Below, in pieces: positions 44,990 through 53,497 of a stretch of DNA of 64,000 nt. Where the stretch lies: assembly GCA_021199655.1 (NCBI GenBank), contig JAJQHQ010000090.1, forward strand, positions 84,488 to 148,487. The letters run 5' to 3'. The stretch comes from Lachnospiraceae bacterium (GTDB taxonomy: Bacteria > Bacillota > Clostridia > Lachnospirales > Lachnospiraceae). The notes beneath the pieces were generated by a model. That model did not search any database. It was not told the DNA's origin and saw only the letters and a list, made by a program, of their open reading frames with translations. Within the stretch, counting starts at the first letter, position 1; every line of letters starts with the position of its first letter. The translations under genes were made by a program, and so were the position numbers.

Positions 44990-46543
44990 GTGCCTACAGT
45001 GATTACAATTGCTGTTGTAATCGTACTGGTTCTGGCAGCAGCCGCGATATCCTCCCTTGTCTCCGTCAATCATTATCAGAAGACGACGGAAGCGAAGCTC
45101 GGCAGTGCCGAGGAGAAGGCAAGGCAGATTATCGATGACGCGCTGAAGGTTGCAGAGACAAAGAAACGTGAAGCACTTCTGGAAGCGAAGGAAGAATCTT
45201 TGAAGACGAAGAATGAGTTGGAAAAAGAGTCGAGAGAGCGCAGATCAGAATTGCAGCGTTACGAGAAACGTGTTCTGTCAAAGGAAGAGAGTGTTGACAG
45301 GAAGGCGGAGTCTCTGGAGCGAAGGGAATCAGGCATTACAGCCAGGGAAGAAGAGTTAAAGAAAAAGCTCGCTGAAGCCGGAAAGCTTGAAGAACAGCGT
45401 CTTGCCGAACTCGAAAGAATCTCAGGACTTACCTCTGAACAAGCAAAAGAATATCTTTTAAAAACTGTTGAAGATGAAGTAAAAATTGACACTGCCAAGC
45501 TTTACAGGGAACTGGAAAGTCAGGCTAAGGAAGAAGCAGGCAAGAAGGCAAAGGAATATGTGGTCACGGCAATTCAGAAATGTGCTGCCGACCATGTCGC
45601 AGAGACGACTATCTCTGTGGTTCAGCTGCCTGGCGACGAGATGAAAGGCAGGATTATCGGACGTGAGGGACGGAACATCCGTACACTGGAAACATTGACG
45701 GGTGTGGATCTTATCATCGACGATACGCCGGAAGCAGTCATCCTGTCGGCATTTGATCCGATCAGAAGAGAAGTGGCAAGGATCGCCCTTGAGAAGCTGA
45801 TCGTGGATGGCCGTATCCACCCGGTCAGAATTGAAGAAATGGTGGAGAAAGCGCAGCGTGAGGTTGAGACGATCATCCGCGAGGAAGGTGAAGCCGCCGC
45901 ACTGGAGGTTGGTGTGCACGGGATCCATCCGGAGCTGATTCGTCTTCTGGGCAGAATGAAATACAGAACCAGCTATGGCCAGAACGCACTGAAGCATTCG
46001 ATCGAGGTGGCACAGCTTTCCGGGCTGCTTGCCGGTGAGATCGGAGTTGATGTGAGGATGGCAAAGCGTGCGGGATTGTTGCATGATATCGGCAAATCCA
46101 TTGACCATGAGATGGAAGGCTCTCATGTTCAGATTGGTGCGGAGCTGTGCAGAAAGTACAAGGAATCTCCGATCGTCATCAATGCTGTGGAGTCTCATCA
46201 TGGAGATGTAGAGCCAGAATCCCTGATCGCCTGCATTGTTCAGGCTGCGGATACGATTTCGGCAGCCCGTCCGGGAGCACGGCGCGAGACTCTGGAAACA
46301 TATACAAACAGATTAAAACAGTTAGAAGATATTACAAACACCTTCAAGGGTGTGGAAAAATCATTTGCTATTCAGGCAGGTAGGGAAATACGGGTTATGG
46401 TCGTACCGGATCAGGTCAGTGACACGGCTATGCCGATGCTGGCGAGAGATATAGCAAAGCAGATCGAGGCGGAGCTGGAATATCCGGGACAGATCAAGGT
46501 CAGCGTCATACGGGAAAGCAGGGCGGTTGACTACGCAAAGTAG
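44990..46543 (+). CDS. rny: Ribonuclease Y
   Basis: 517 aa membrane-anchored endoribonuclease that starts mRNA decay. One N-terminal membrane helix (about residues 3-25) is followed by a long Glu/Lys coiled coil (30-200), a KH domain with [12 protein letters not shown], and an HD domain with [12 protein letters not shown] and the distal ESHHGDVEP. The C-terminal RNY domain ends in [15 protein letters not shown], typical for the family. The start is a GTG preceded by AAGGAGG. It has its own promoter. The stop is followed by a palindromic repeat and a GC-rich hairpin. Confidence 0.96.
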   Translation: MPTVITIAVVIVLVLAAAAISSLVSVNHYQKTTEAKLGSAEEKARQIIDDALKVAETKKREALLEAKEESLKTKNELEKESRERRSELQRYEKRVLSKEESVDRKAESLERRESGITAREEELKKKLAEAGKLEEQRLAELERISGLTSEQAKEYLLKTVEDEVKIDTAKLYRELESQAKEEAGKKAKEYVVTAIQKCAADHVAETTISVVQLPGDEMKGRIIGREGRNIRTLETLTGVDLIIDDTPEAVILSAFDPIRREVARIALEKLIVDGRIHPVRIEEMVEKAQREVETIIREEGEAAALEVGVHGIHPELIRLLGRMKYRTSYGQNALKHSIEVAQLSGLLAGEIGVDVRMAKRAGLLHDIGKSIDHEMEGSHVQIGAELCRKYKESPIVINAVESHHGDVEPESLIACIVQAADTISAARPGARRETLETYTNRLKQLEDITNTFKGVEKSFAIQAGREIRVMVVPDQVSDTAMPMLARDIAKQIEAELEYPGQIKVSVIRESRAVDYAK

Positions 46544-46551
46544 CGGCAGAG

Positions 46552-46603
46552 GTAATTATTCAGGACAGTACCTCGCACTCGCTGCGAGTTACTGAACAGT
46601 TAC
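46552..46603. repeat. Compact palindromic element after rny
   Basis: GTAATTATTCAGGACAG, a partial hairpin with CTCGCA and TGCGAG, then CTGAACAGTTAC. The outer 12 bp form inverted repeats with two mismatches. A shortened form of the composite elements. Confidence 0.7.
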
Positions 46604-46630
46604 CGGCAGAGTTTTATCAGAAAGATGTCA

Positions 46631-46663
46631 AAACGCCGCAGGGAAGTTTTCCCTGCGGCGTTT
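46631..46663. terminator. Strong GC-rich hairpin, rny terminator
   Basis: A 15-bp perfect stem AAACGCCGCAGGGAA/TTCCCTGCGGCGTTT with a 3-nt loop. Only a short T-run, within the stem end, so termination efficiency is uncertain. Confidence 0.7.
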
Positions 46664-46737
46664 CTGCTGATATGTGCACGGGCGGGCAGGAGCCGACAGG
46701 CCGTTTCCTGCTTGATCAGGCTGTGAAAGGACAAAAG

Positions 46738-47079
46738 ATGAGTCACGAAGAATTGTGGGAGCTCCTTGTCAGTCATCAGGGGGAACCTTTTTACACGGTA
46801 AAAGGACTTCCGTTTCAGTACACGGTACGCGGCGGCGAGCTGTTTGTCGACAGGCGCAGTAAATCCATTACGAAAGCAACGGTTCAGAAGGCGTATGACC
46901 GGATCCTGGAGTCGCCGGAGGAGATCACCGGACCGAAAAAACTGAACGCGTTTGGAGCGCCTTACATCTGGGCTATCTTTCAAAAATTCGGAATCGTCGG
47001 CGGCGGAAAGACAAAGCAAAGTGAGGGCGATAGAGGCTGCGCAGTCTCGCATATGCAGGAGAATGGCAGCAACGATTAA
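46738..47079 (+). CDS. Conserved-looking hypothetical protein
   Basis: 113 aa, soluble, no signal peptide. Sequence features such as FYTVKGLPFQYTVRGGELFVD, RRSKSITKATVQKAYDRIL and LNAFGAPYIWAIFQKFGI look like one small folded domain, followed by a short polar tail. Family not recognised. The ATG at 46738 is preceded by GAAAGGAC. It lies 20 bp before thyX in the same orientation, so the two may be co-transcribed. Confidence 0.65.
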   Translation: MSHEELWELLVSHQGEPFYTVKGLPFQYTVRGGELFVDRRSKSITKATVQKAYDRILESPEEITGPKKLNAFGAPYIWAIFQKFGIVGGGKTKQSEGDRGCAVSHMQENGSND

Positions 47080-47099
47080 GAAAGAAAACGGAGAGTATT

Positions 47100-47738
47100 A
47101 TGATTGTAGTAAAACCTGAGATAGAAATCATTGACATGGAAGATTACCAGACGATCCTGAATAAAATTGAGCGGATTGGGAGAGTCTGCTATAAGAGTGA
47201 AGACCGGATTGGCGAAGGCACCGCTGAAAAATTTATCGCGGGAATTATCAGAAGCGGCCATGAGTCGGTTATAGAGCATGAGAGTGTGACGGTGAAAGTG
47301 ACCTGTGACCGCGGAGTTTCTCATGAGATCGTGCGGCATCGGATCGCGAGCTATTCGCAGGAGAGCACCCGATATTGTAATTATTCAAAAGATAAGTTCC
47401 AAAATCAGATTTCAGTTATTGATCTGGCGACCGGGTTCGGATATGATCTGGATGATCCGGAGGATCGTAAGAAATACGGGATCTGGACGGCGGCAATGGA
47501 GAGCGCGGAGAAGTATTATTTTGAAATGCTGAATGCCGGTGCCTCACCGCAGGAGGCAAGATCGATCCTGCCGAACTCCCTCAAGACAGAACTTGTGATG
47601 ACAATGAATCTGCGGGAGTGGAGACATTTTATAAAGCTCCGTCTGGCAGGAGGCGCGCATCCGCAGATCCGGGAGATCGCGGGGCAGCTTCTGGCTGTGT
47701 TCCAGAAGGAACTGCCGGTATTTTTCAGCGACCTGTAA
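47100..47738 (+). CDS. thyX: Flavin-dependent thymidylate synthase
   Basis: 212 aa. The ThyX signature RHRxxSxxQxSxR is present as RHRIASYSQESTR. SGHESVIEHESVTV and LPNSLKTELVMTMNLREWRHFIKLR, with the flavin and nucleotide contacts, are also typical. It makes dTMP from dUMP using methylene-tetrahydrofolate and FAD/NADPH, replacing ThyA. GGAGAG lies before the ATG, which follows the stop of the upstream hypothetical gene by about 20 bp. Confidence 0.96.
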   Translation: MIVVKPEIEIIDMEDYQTILNKIERIGRVCYKSEDRIGEGTAEKFIAGIIRSGHESVIEHESVTVKVTCDRGVSHEIVRHRIASYSQESTRYCNYSKDKFQNQISVIDLATGFGYDLDDPEDRKKYGIWTAAMESAEKYYFEMLNAGASPQEARSILPNSLKTELVMTMNLREWRHFIKLRLAGGAHPQIREIAGQLLAVFQKELPVFFSDL

Positions 47739-47825
47739 GAGATACGGGGCTGTCATGCCGGGCTGATTTCTTTTGCAGTAAAATAACCGGGACGATAGGG
47801 AACGGCTGCGACGAGAGAGGATTCT

Positions 47826-48554
47826 ATGCAGGGTATTTACGATATACATTGCCATATTCTGCCGGGAGTGGACGACGGCTCTCATTCCATCGAGGAGACG
47901 CGGGAACTGCTGCGGCGGGAGTATGAAGATGGTGTAAGGACGATTATTGTCACACCGCATTATCGGGTGGAAATGTTTGAACCGGATCTGGCGCGTATTT
48001 ACAGGGCATTCTGGATGACCTGCGATGCAGCGACCGCGCTTGCGCCTGATCTGAAGCTGTATATGGGCTGTGAGTTTCATGCAAATATGGAGATGGTGGA
48101 GACACTGAAATCCGGCAGCCGTCCTACCATGGCCGGGAGCAAATATGTTCTGACGGAATTTCGGGAAAGTACACCGTATCCTTTTATCAAAGAACGTGTG
48201 ACTGCGCTGCGGTCCGGCGGATACCGCCCGCTGATCGCTCATGCGGAGCGGTATGCATGTATGCGGAAGGATCCGGACCGCGCCGGAGAACTCATAGAAC
48301 TCGGAGCCCGGATTCAGGTCAATGCGGGAAGCCTTCTGGGAGATATGGGCCGTTCGGTACGCCGTTACTGCGAGGATCTGCTGGAGGACGGACAGATCTG
48401 GTGCGTTGCTTCAGACGCACACAATCTGAAGGATCGAAAACCAAATCTTGGAAAATGCGCGGATTTACTGGAGAAAAGGTTTGGATTCGAGAGGACGAAA
48501 AGACTTCTGATCGATCATCCGGCGGAAATTGTTCAAAGCGGAGTGAAAAAATAG
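47826..48554 (+). CDS. CpsB/CapC-type tyrosine-protein phosphatase (PHP fold)
   Basis: 242 aa PHP-domain metalloenzyme. Metal motifs: YDIHCHILPGVDDGS at the start, VTPHYR, GCEFHAN, LIAHAERY, and ASDAHN near the end. This pattern is that of the CpsB/Wzb-like Mn-dependent tyrosine phosphatases that act on capsule-synthesis kinases. No capsule operon or CpsD kinase is seen next to it, so the substrate is unknown. The start codon follows GAGAGAGGA. It lies 87 bp after thyX. Confidence 0.88.
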   Translation: MQGIYDIHCHILPGVDDGSHSIEETRELLRREYEDGVRTIIVTPHYRVEMFEPDLARIYRAFWMTCDAATALAPDLKLYMGCEFHANMEMVETLKSGSRPTMAGSKYVLTEFRESTPYPFIKERVTALRSGGYRPLIAHAERYACMRKDPDRAGELIELGARIQVNAGSLLGDMGRSVRRYCEDLLEDGQIWCVASDAHNLKDRKPNLGKCADLLEKRFGFERTKRLLIDHPAEIVQSGVKK

Positions 48555-48566
48555 GTAAAATTTGGA

Positions 48567-48595
48567 TTGATAGAACCGGAATTCTGTAGTATACT
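48567..48595 (+). promoter_or_regulatory. Promoter of fba
   Basis: TTGATA and TATACT with a 17-bp spacer, about 78 bp before the fba start. Confidence 0.6.
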
Positions 48596-48672
48596 GGTTT
48601 CTGACTGAAAGGGAACCCGTTTCCGGTCACTCCGGAGCGGATCAAACATTTTACAAAGAGAGGTAGAATGAC

Positions 48673-49641
48673 ATGGCATTAGTTACAAGTAAAGAAATGT
48701 TCCAGAAGGCTTATGAAGGCGGCTATGCGATCGGCGCTTTCAACGTGAACAACATGGAGATCGTACAGGCAATCACAGAAGCAGCTGCTGAGCTGCACTC
48801 CCCGGTGATCCTGCAGGCTTCTGCGGGCGCGAGAAAGTACGCGAACCCGACTTATCTGAAGAAGCTGGTTGAGGCTGCTGTGATCGAATGCCCGGATATC
48901 CCGATCGTTATGCATCTGGATCACGGCCCGGACTTCGAGACCTGTAAGTCCTGCGTGGACGGTGGCTTCACATCGGTCATGATCGACGCTTCCAAGTATT
49001 CTTTTGATGAGAACATTGAGATCACGAAGAAAGTTGTAGAGTATGCGCATGATCACGGCGTAGTGGTAGAGGCAGAGCTTGGCAAGCTGGCCGGCATCGA
49101 GGATGATGTCAATGTTTCTGCTGAGGATTCCTCCTATACACAGCCGGATGAGGTTGAGGAGTTCGTAGACCGGACAGGCGTAGACTCTCTGGCAATCGCG
49201 ATCGGCACCAGCCACGGCGCATTCAAGTTCACTCCGGAACAGTGCACACGCAATGAGGAAGGCATTCTTCTTCCGCCGCCTCTTCGTTTTGACATCCTTG
49301 AGGAAGTATCCAAGAGACTGCCTGGCTTCCCGATCGTTCTGCACGGCGCTTCTTCCGTACCGCAGGAGTATGTGAAGATCATCAACGCGAACGGCGGAGC
49401 TCTGAAGGATGCGATCGGTGTTCCGGAAGATCAGCTGCGTCAGGCTGCAAGATCCGCTGTCTGCAAGATCAACATCGACTCTGACCTTCGTCTTGGTCTG
49501 ACTGCAGGCTGCCGTCAGGTATTCTTCGAGCATCCGGAGTACTTCGATCCGAGACAGTATCTGACCGTTGGCCGCGCGAATGTGAAAGCGGTTGTAGCTC
49601 ACAAGATCAAGACCGTTCTCGGCAGTGAGGGCAAGGCCTGA
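48673..49641 (+). CDS. fba: Fructose-bisphosphate aldolase, class II
   Basis: 322 aa zinc-dependent aldolase. Seen: YAIGAFNVNNMEIVQAI at the start, the zinc/catalytic HLDHGPDFE, MIDASKYSFDENI, EAELGKLAG, AIAIGTSHGAFK, and IVLHGASSVP, which carries a further zinc His. It interconverts fructose 1,6-bisphosphate with DHAP and glyceraldehyde 3-phosphate. The tagatose-bisphosphate enzyme is a close alternative, but the length and motifs fit Fba. AGAGAGGTAGAATG precedes the ATG. Codon choice is strongly biased, as expected for a highly expressed glycolytic gene. Confidence 0.95.
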   Translation: MALVTSKEMFQKAYEGGYAIGAFNVNNMEIVQAITEAAAELHSPVILQASAGARKYANPTYLKKLVEAAVIECPDIPIVMHLDHGPDFETCKSCVDGGFTSVMIDASKYSFDENIEITKKVVEYAHDHGVVVEAELGKLAGIEDDVNVSAEDSSYTQPDEVEEFVDRTGVDSLAIAIGTSHGAFKFTPEQCTRNEEGILLPPPLRFDILEEVSKRLPGFPIVLHGASSVPQEYVKIINANGGALKDAIGVPEDQLRQAARSAVCKINIDSDLRLGLTAGCRQVFFEHPEYFDPRQYLTVGRANVKAVVAHKIKTVLGSEGKA

Positions 49642-49803
49642 TCGTTTACGGTACCGTTACAGATTACAGCGCCTGAATAGAAACTGTGTTTTCTGATCGG
49701 GAAAGAACTGATTTTCTATAACTATTTTATACAATGATCGGTAAGGACTGTAGTCCGGTTTCGTAAAAAATATGGAAATTTCTGTTTTAACCGAAATTTC
49801 TGC

Positions 49804-49832
49804 TTGCATTTTACAGAAGAATAGAGTATTTT
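49804..49832 (+). promoter_or_regulatory. Candidate promoter of glnN
   Basis: TTGCAT and TATTTT with a 17-bp spacer; transcription would begin near 49839, immediately before the leader hairpins. Two self-palindromic GAAATTTC blocks lie just upstream (about 49770-49800). Confidence 0.5.
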
Positions 49833-49847
49833 AAAACAAGGTGACGA

Positions 49848-49930
49848 GGGCGTTCCAGAATGAAGATGATGGAATGCCCTTTTCGTATAATCAGAATGCT
49901 TCGGTGTCTGTGGGGCATGTCTTTTATACG
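49848..49930 (+). promoter_or_regulatory. Structured leader (possible attenuator) of glnN
   Basis: The first hairpin, GGGCGTTCC (49848) with GGAATGCCC (49871), is followed by TTTTCG, like an intrinsic terminator. The second hairpin is CGTATAA (49884) with TTATACG (49924). GGGCAT (49913) in the second loop can instead pair with ATGCCC (49874), so two folds compete. I do not recognise a named riboswitch. Confidence 0.5.
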
Positions 49931-49975
49931 AAGGGAATTGGCACAGTAACCATTTCAGGCAAAGAGGAGGATATT

Positions 49976-52087
49976 ATGAGCGAATATTTTAACGTGGCTG
50001 ACATTTTCGGTGAGGACGTCTTCAACGAAAAGGTGATGCAGGAGCGTCTCCCGAAAAAGGTCTACAAAGCGCTGCAGAAGACGATTGAGGAAGGCAAAGA
50101 GCTGGATCTGGCAACAGCTGATGTCATTGCTGCGGCGATGAAGGACTGGGCAATCGAAAAAGGTGCGACGCATTACACCCACTGGTTCCAGCCGCTGACC
50201 GACGTGACGGCAGAGAAGCATGATTCCTTTATCACGGCTCCGAATCCGGACGGTACGGTTTTGATGGAGTTCTCCGGAAAAGAGCTGATCAAGGGCGAGC
50301 CGGATGCGTCCTCTTTCCCGTCAGGCGGATTGAGAGCGACATTTGAGGCGAGAGGTTATACAGCCTGGGACTGCACGTCTCCGGCGTTTGTGCGCCATGA
50401 TGCAGCGGGCGCGATCCTCTGTATCCCGACCGCATTCTGCTCCTACACAGGTGAAGCGCTGGATCAGAAGACTCCGCTTCTTCGTTCGATGGAAGCAATC
50501 AATACACAGTCCTTGAGACTCTTAAGACTGTTTGGCAATACGACTTCAAAAAAGGTGACTCCGTCCGTAGGTCCGGAGCAGGAATACTTCCTTGTGGATG
50601 AGAAGAAGTTCATGCAGAGGAAGGACCTGATTTTCACCGGCCGTACGCTGTTCGGTGCGATGCCGCCGAAGGGCCAGGAGCTGGATGATCACTATTTTGG
50701 TACGATCCGTCAGCGCATTGCTTCCTTTATGAAGGATGTCAATAAAGAGCTCTGGAAGCTCGGTGTGCCGGCAAAGACTCAGCATAACGAGGTGGCTCCG
50801 GCACAGCACGAGCTGGCGCCGATCTATTCCGAGGCCAACGTGGCTGTTGATCAGAACCAGATCGTGATGCAGACCCTGAAGCGTGTGGCCTGCCAGCACG
50901 GCCTGAAGTGCCTGCTGCATGAGAAGCCGTTCGCGGGTGTGAATGGTTCCGGTAAGCACAATAACTGGTCGATCACGACAGACGACGGCATCAACCTTCT
51001 GGATCCGGGCAAGACCCCGCACGAGAACATTCAGTTCCTGCTGGTACTTTCCTGCATCTTAAGAGCAGTGGATGATCATGCAGATCTGCTTCGCGAGTCT
51101 GCGGCAGACCCGGGCAACGATCACAGACTGGGAGCGAACGAGGCTCCGCCTGCCATCATCTCTGTATTCCTTGGCGAGCAGCTGCAGGACGTGGTTTCTC
51201 AGCTTGTCAGCACAGGCGAGGCGACGCATTCCAATAAGGGCGGCATCCTCAAGACCGGCGTGAAGACCCTCCCGGATCTGGAGAAGGACGCGACCGACCG
51301 CAACCGTACTTCACCGTTCGCATTTACGGGCAACAAGTTTGAGTTCCGTATGGTAGGCTCCCGTGACTCCATTGCCTCCCCGAACATCGTGCTGAACACG
51401 ATCGTGGCGGAAGCATTCTGCGACGCGTGCGACATCCTGGAGAAAGCGGAAGACTTTGACGCCGCAGTTCATAGCCTGATCAAGCGTCAGCTGACCGAGC
51501 ATCAGAGAATCGTCTTCAACGGCAACGGCTACGCGCCGGAATGGGTGGAAGAAGCCGAGAGAAGAGGTCTGCCGAACATCAAGTCCATGGTGGACGCGAT
51601 CCCGACCCTCGTGACCGACAAGTCCGTATCAATGTTTGAAAAGTTTGGTGTGTTTACAAAGGCCGAACTGGAGTCCCGCGTGGAGATCAAGTATGAGAAC
51701 TACGCGAAGGCGATCAACATTGAGGCGAAGTCCATGATTGACATCGCAAGCAAGCAGATCATTCCGGCAGTCATCAAGTATACAAAGAGTCTGGCAGATA
51801 CGATCAACACTGTAAAAGCTGCGGGCGCGGATACTTCTGTACAGACAGAGCTGCTCTCAGAGACCAGTGCCCTTCTGGTGGAGACAAAGGCTGCTCTTGC
51901 GAAGCTGGCGGAAGTCACGGCTACTGCAGGTGCGATGGGAGAAGGCGAGGCTCAGGCGAGATATTATCATGATACCGTGATGGAAGCCATGAGCGCCCTG
52001 CGTGCTCCGGTCGACAAGCTGGAGATGATCGTGGACAAAGAGATGTGGCCGATGCCGTCCTACGGCGACCTCCTCTTCGAAGTCTAA
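49976..52087 (+). CDS. glnN: Glutamine synthetase, type III
   Basis: 703 aa, matching the GSIII class, far longer than GSI. It opens with [20 protein letters not shown]. The GSIII-type catalytic region has [48 protein letters not shown], and [20 protein letters not shown]. It makes glutamine from glutamate, ammonia and ATP. The ATG at 49976 is preceded by AGAGGAGG; the in-frame reading from 49841 runs through the structured leader. A terminator follows. Glutamine supply also feeds the GatCAB reaction encoded in this window. Confidence 0.96.
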   Translation: MSEYFNVADIFGEDVFNEKVMQERLPKKVYKALQKTIEEGKELDLATADVIAAAMKDWAIEKGATHYTHWFQPLTDVTAEKHDSFITAPNPDGTVLMEFSGKELIKGEPDASSFPSGGLRATFEARGYTAWDCTSPAFVRHDAAGAILCIPTAFCSYTGEALDQKTPLLRSMEAINTQSLRLLRLFGNTTSKKVTPSVGPEQEYFLVDEKKFMQRKDLIFTGRTLFGAMPPKGQELDDHYFGTIRQRIASFMKDVNKELWKLGVPAKTQHNEVAPAQHELAPIYSEANVAVDQNQIVMQTLKRVACQHGLKCLLHEKPFAGVNGSGKHNNWSITTDDGINLLDPGKTPHENIQFLLVLSCILRAVDDHADLLRESAADPGNDHRLGANEAPPAIISVFLGEQLQDVVSQLVSTGEATHSNKGGILKTGVKTLPDLEKDATDRNRTSPFAFTGNKFEFRMVGSRDSIASPNIVLNTIVAEAFCDACDILEKAEDFDAAVHSLIKRQLTEHQRIVFNGNGYAPEWVEEAERRGLPNIKSMVDAIPTLVTDKSVSMFEKFGVFTKAELESRVEIKYENYAKAINIEAKSMIDIASKQIIPAVIKYTKSLADTINTVKAAGADTSVQTELLSETSALLVETKAALAKLAEVTATAGAMGEGEAQARYYHDTVMEAMSALRAPVDKLEMIVDKEMWPMPSYGDLLFEV

Positions 52088-52097
52088 TATGTAAAAA

Positions 52098-52112
52098 CAG
52101 TTCAGAACAGCA
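52098..52112. repeat. Fragment of the nested-hairpin element terminus
   Basis: CAGTTCAGAACAGCA equals the terminal inverted repeat of the element at 14529-14754. No partner arm is present. Confidence 0.5.
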
Positions 52113-52127
52113 TCAAAACAGAAATAA

Positions 52128-52162
52128 AGTCCGGGATGTCATTCAGACTCCCGGACTTTTTT
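52128..52162 (+). terminator. Intrinsic terminator of glnN
   Basis: AAGTCCGGG pairs with CCCGGACTT and is followed by TTTTT. Confidence 0.9.
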
Positions 52163-52236
52163 GTAATTATGAAATAAAGTGAACAGATTACTCTTGCCAT
52201 AACTAAAAATTTTTCGTGCATTTTTCACAATTTTCA

Positions 52237-52265
52237 TTGATTTTTTTCCCCGATTATATTATAGT
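52237..52265 (+). promoter_or_regulatory. Promoter of the PucR/CdaR-type regulator gene
   Basis: TTGATT and TATAGT with a 17-bp spacer, about 105 bp before the GTG start. Confidence 0.55.
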
Positions 52266-52370
52266 AATCAGGTAATAACGGGTCGAAGTCTGACTGCTCA
52301 ATTGCGAGGACCCGATACGAAAGAATGGGGCCGCCCATCAGGGCGAAAGCGGTACAAGGAGGGTTTTTAC

Positions 52371-53459
52371 GTGATATCGAATCAGGTTTTACAGAATACA
52401 CTGGATGGATTAAAAGCGATCAGCAGAGTGGACCTCTGCGTACTCGATACAGAAGGCGTCATACTGGCGACCACATTTCCGGAGGCGGAGAATTTTCACG
52501 ATTCGGTGATCAGCTTTGCAGGCTCCCCTGCGGACAGCCAGACGGTCTCCGGCTGCCAGTTTTTTAAGGTGTTTGACGACCATCAGCTGGAATACATTCT
52601 TCTGTCAAACGGCAACAGTGATGACGTGCATATGGTAGGCCGGATGGCGGCTTTCCAGATTCAGAGTCTTCTGGTCGCCTATAAGGAACGCTTTGACAAG
52701 GATAATTTTATTAAGAATCTTCTGCTGGATAATCTCCTTCTGGTTGATATTTACAACCGCGCGAAGAAGCTTCATATTGATACAGAGGCGCGCCGCGTGG
52801 TGTTTATCGTGGAGACGGATCATGAGAAGGAGACCGGAGCGCTGGAGAGCGTTCGTGCTCTGTTTGGCGCACGTTCCGGCGATTTTATCACTGCAGTGGA
52901 TGAGAAGAGCATCATAGTGGTAAAGGAGCTCGGCGAGCAGGATGGCTACGAGGATATGGATCGCACGGCAGAGATGATCCTGGATGCGCTCGGTGAGGAG
53001 AAGAAGAGGGATGCGCTGATCGCATACGGCACGATCGTCGGCGAGATCAAGGAAGTCTCCCGTTCCTACAAGGAAGCACGCATGGCGCTGAATGTCGGGA
53101 AGATCTTTTTCGAGGAGCGCAAGGTGATCGCTTACAGCTCGCTCGGTATCGGCCGCCTGATCTATCAGCTTCCGATCCCGCTCTGCAAGATGTTTATCAA
53201 GGAGATCTTCGATGGAAAGTCGCCGGATGACTTTGACGATGAGACGCTGACGACGATCAATAAGTTTTTCGAGAACAGCCTGAACGTCTCGGAGACATCG
53301 CGCCAGCTTTATATCCACAGGAATACACTTGTTTACCGTCTTGACAAGCTGCAGAAGCAGACGGGACTTGACCTGCGTATATTTGAGGACGCGATTACGT
53401 TCAAGATCGCGTTGATGGTGGTTAAGTATATGAACTATATGGAGACGCAGGAATATTAA
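52371..53459 (+). CDS. PucR/CdaR-family transcriptional regulator
   Basis: 362 aa. An N-terminal putative sensory domain (LCVLDTEGVILATTFPEAENF, as in diacid-recognition domains) is followed by a GGDEF-like middle (VVFIVETDHEKETGALESVRALFG) and the C-terminal PucR helix-turn-helix LNVSETSRQLYIHRNTLVYRLDKLQKQTGLDLRIFEDA. Such regulators respond to small acids or to nitrogen/carbon status. The target is unknown; uronate genes at 58 kb and glnN are nearby candidates. The start is a GTG after AAGGAGGG. A hairpin separates it from the convergent ABC genes. Confidence 0.88.
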   Translation: MISNQVLQNTLDGLKAISRVDLCVLDTEGVILATTFPEAENFHDSVISFAGSPADSQTVSGCQFFKVFDDHQLEYILLSNGNSDDVHMVGRMAAFQIQSLLVAYKERFDKDNFIKNLLLDNLLLVDIYNRAKKLHIDTEARRVVFIVETDHEKETGALESVRALFGARSGDFITAVDEKSIIVVKELGEQDGYEDMDRTAEMILDALGEEKKRDALIAYGTIVGEIKEVSRSYKEARMALNVGKIFFEERKVIAYSSLGIGRLIYQLPIPLCKMFIKEIFDGKSPDDFDDETLTTINKFFENSLNVSETSRQLYIHRNTLVYRLDKLQKQTGLDLRIFEDAITFKIALMVVKYMNYMETQEY

Positions 53460-53466
53460 AGATAAA

Positions 53467-53490
53467 CGCCGCCGGCATTTGCCGGCGGCG
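53467..53490. terminator. GC-rich hairpin between convergent genes
   Basis: CGCCGCCGGCA/TGCCGGCGGCG with a tiny loop, between the regulator gene and the ABC exporter gene. There is no long T-run. Confidence 0.65.
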
Positions 53491-53497
53491 AAACTGT

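Noticed and set aside
49650-49700. Possible further copy of the dispersed palindrome after fba
   Set aside because: Only short GTTAC and CTGAATAG words without paired arms.
49848-49930. Known glnA (glutamine) riboswitch
   Set aside because: I could not match its conserved core, so only a generic structured leader is claimed.
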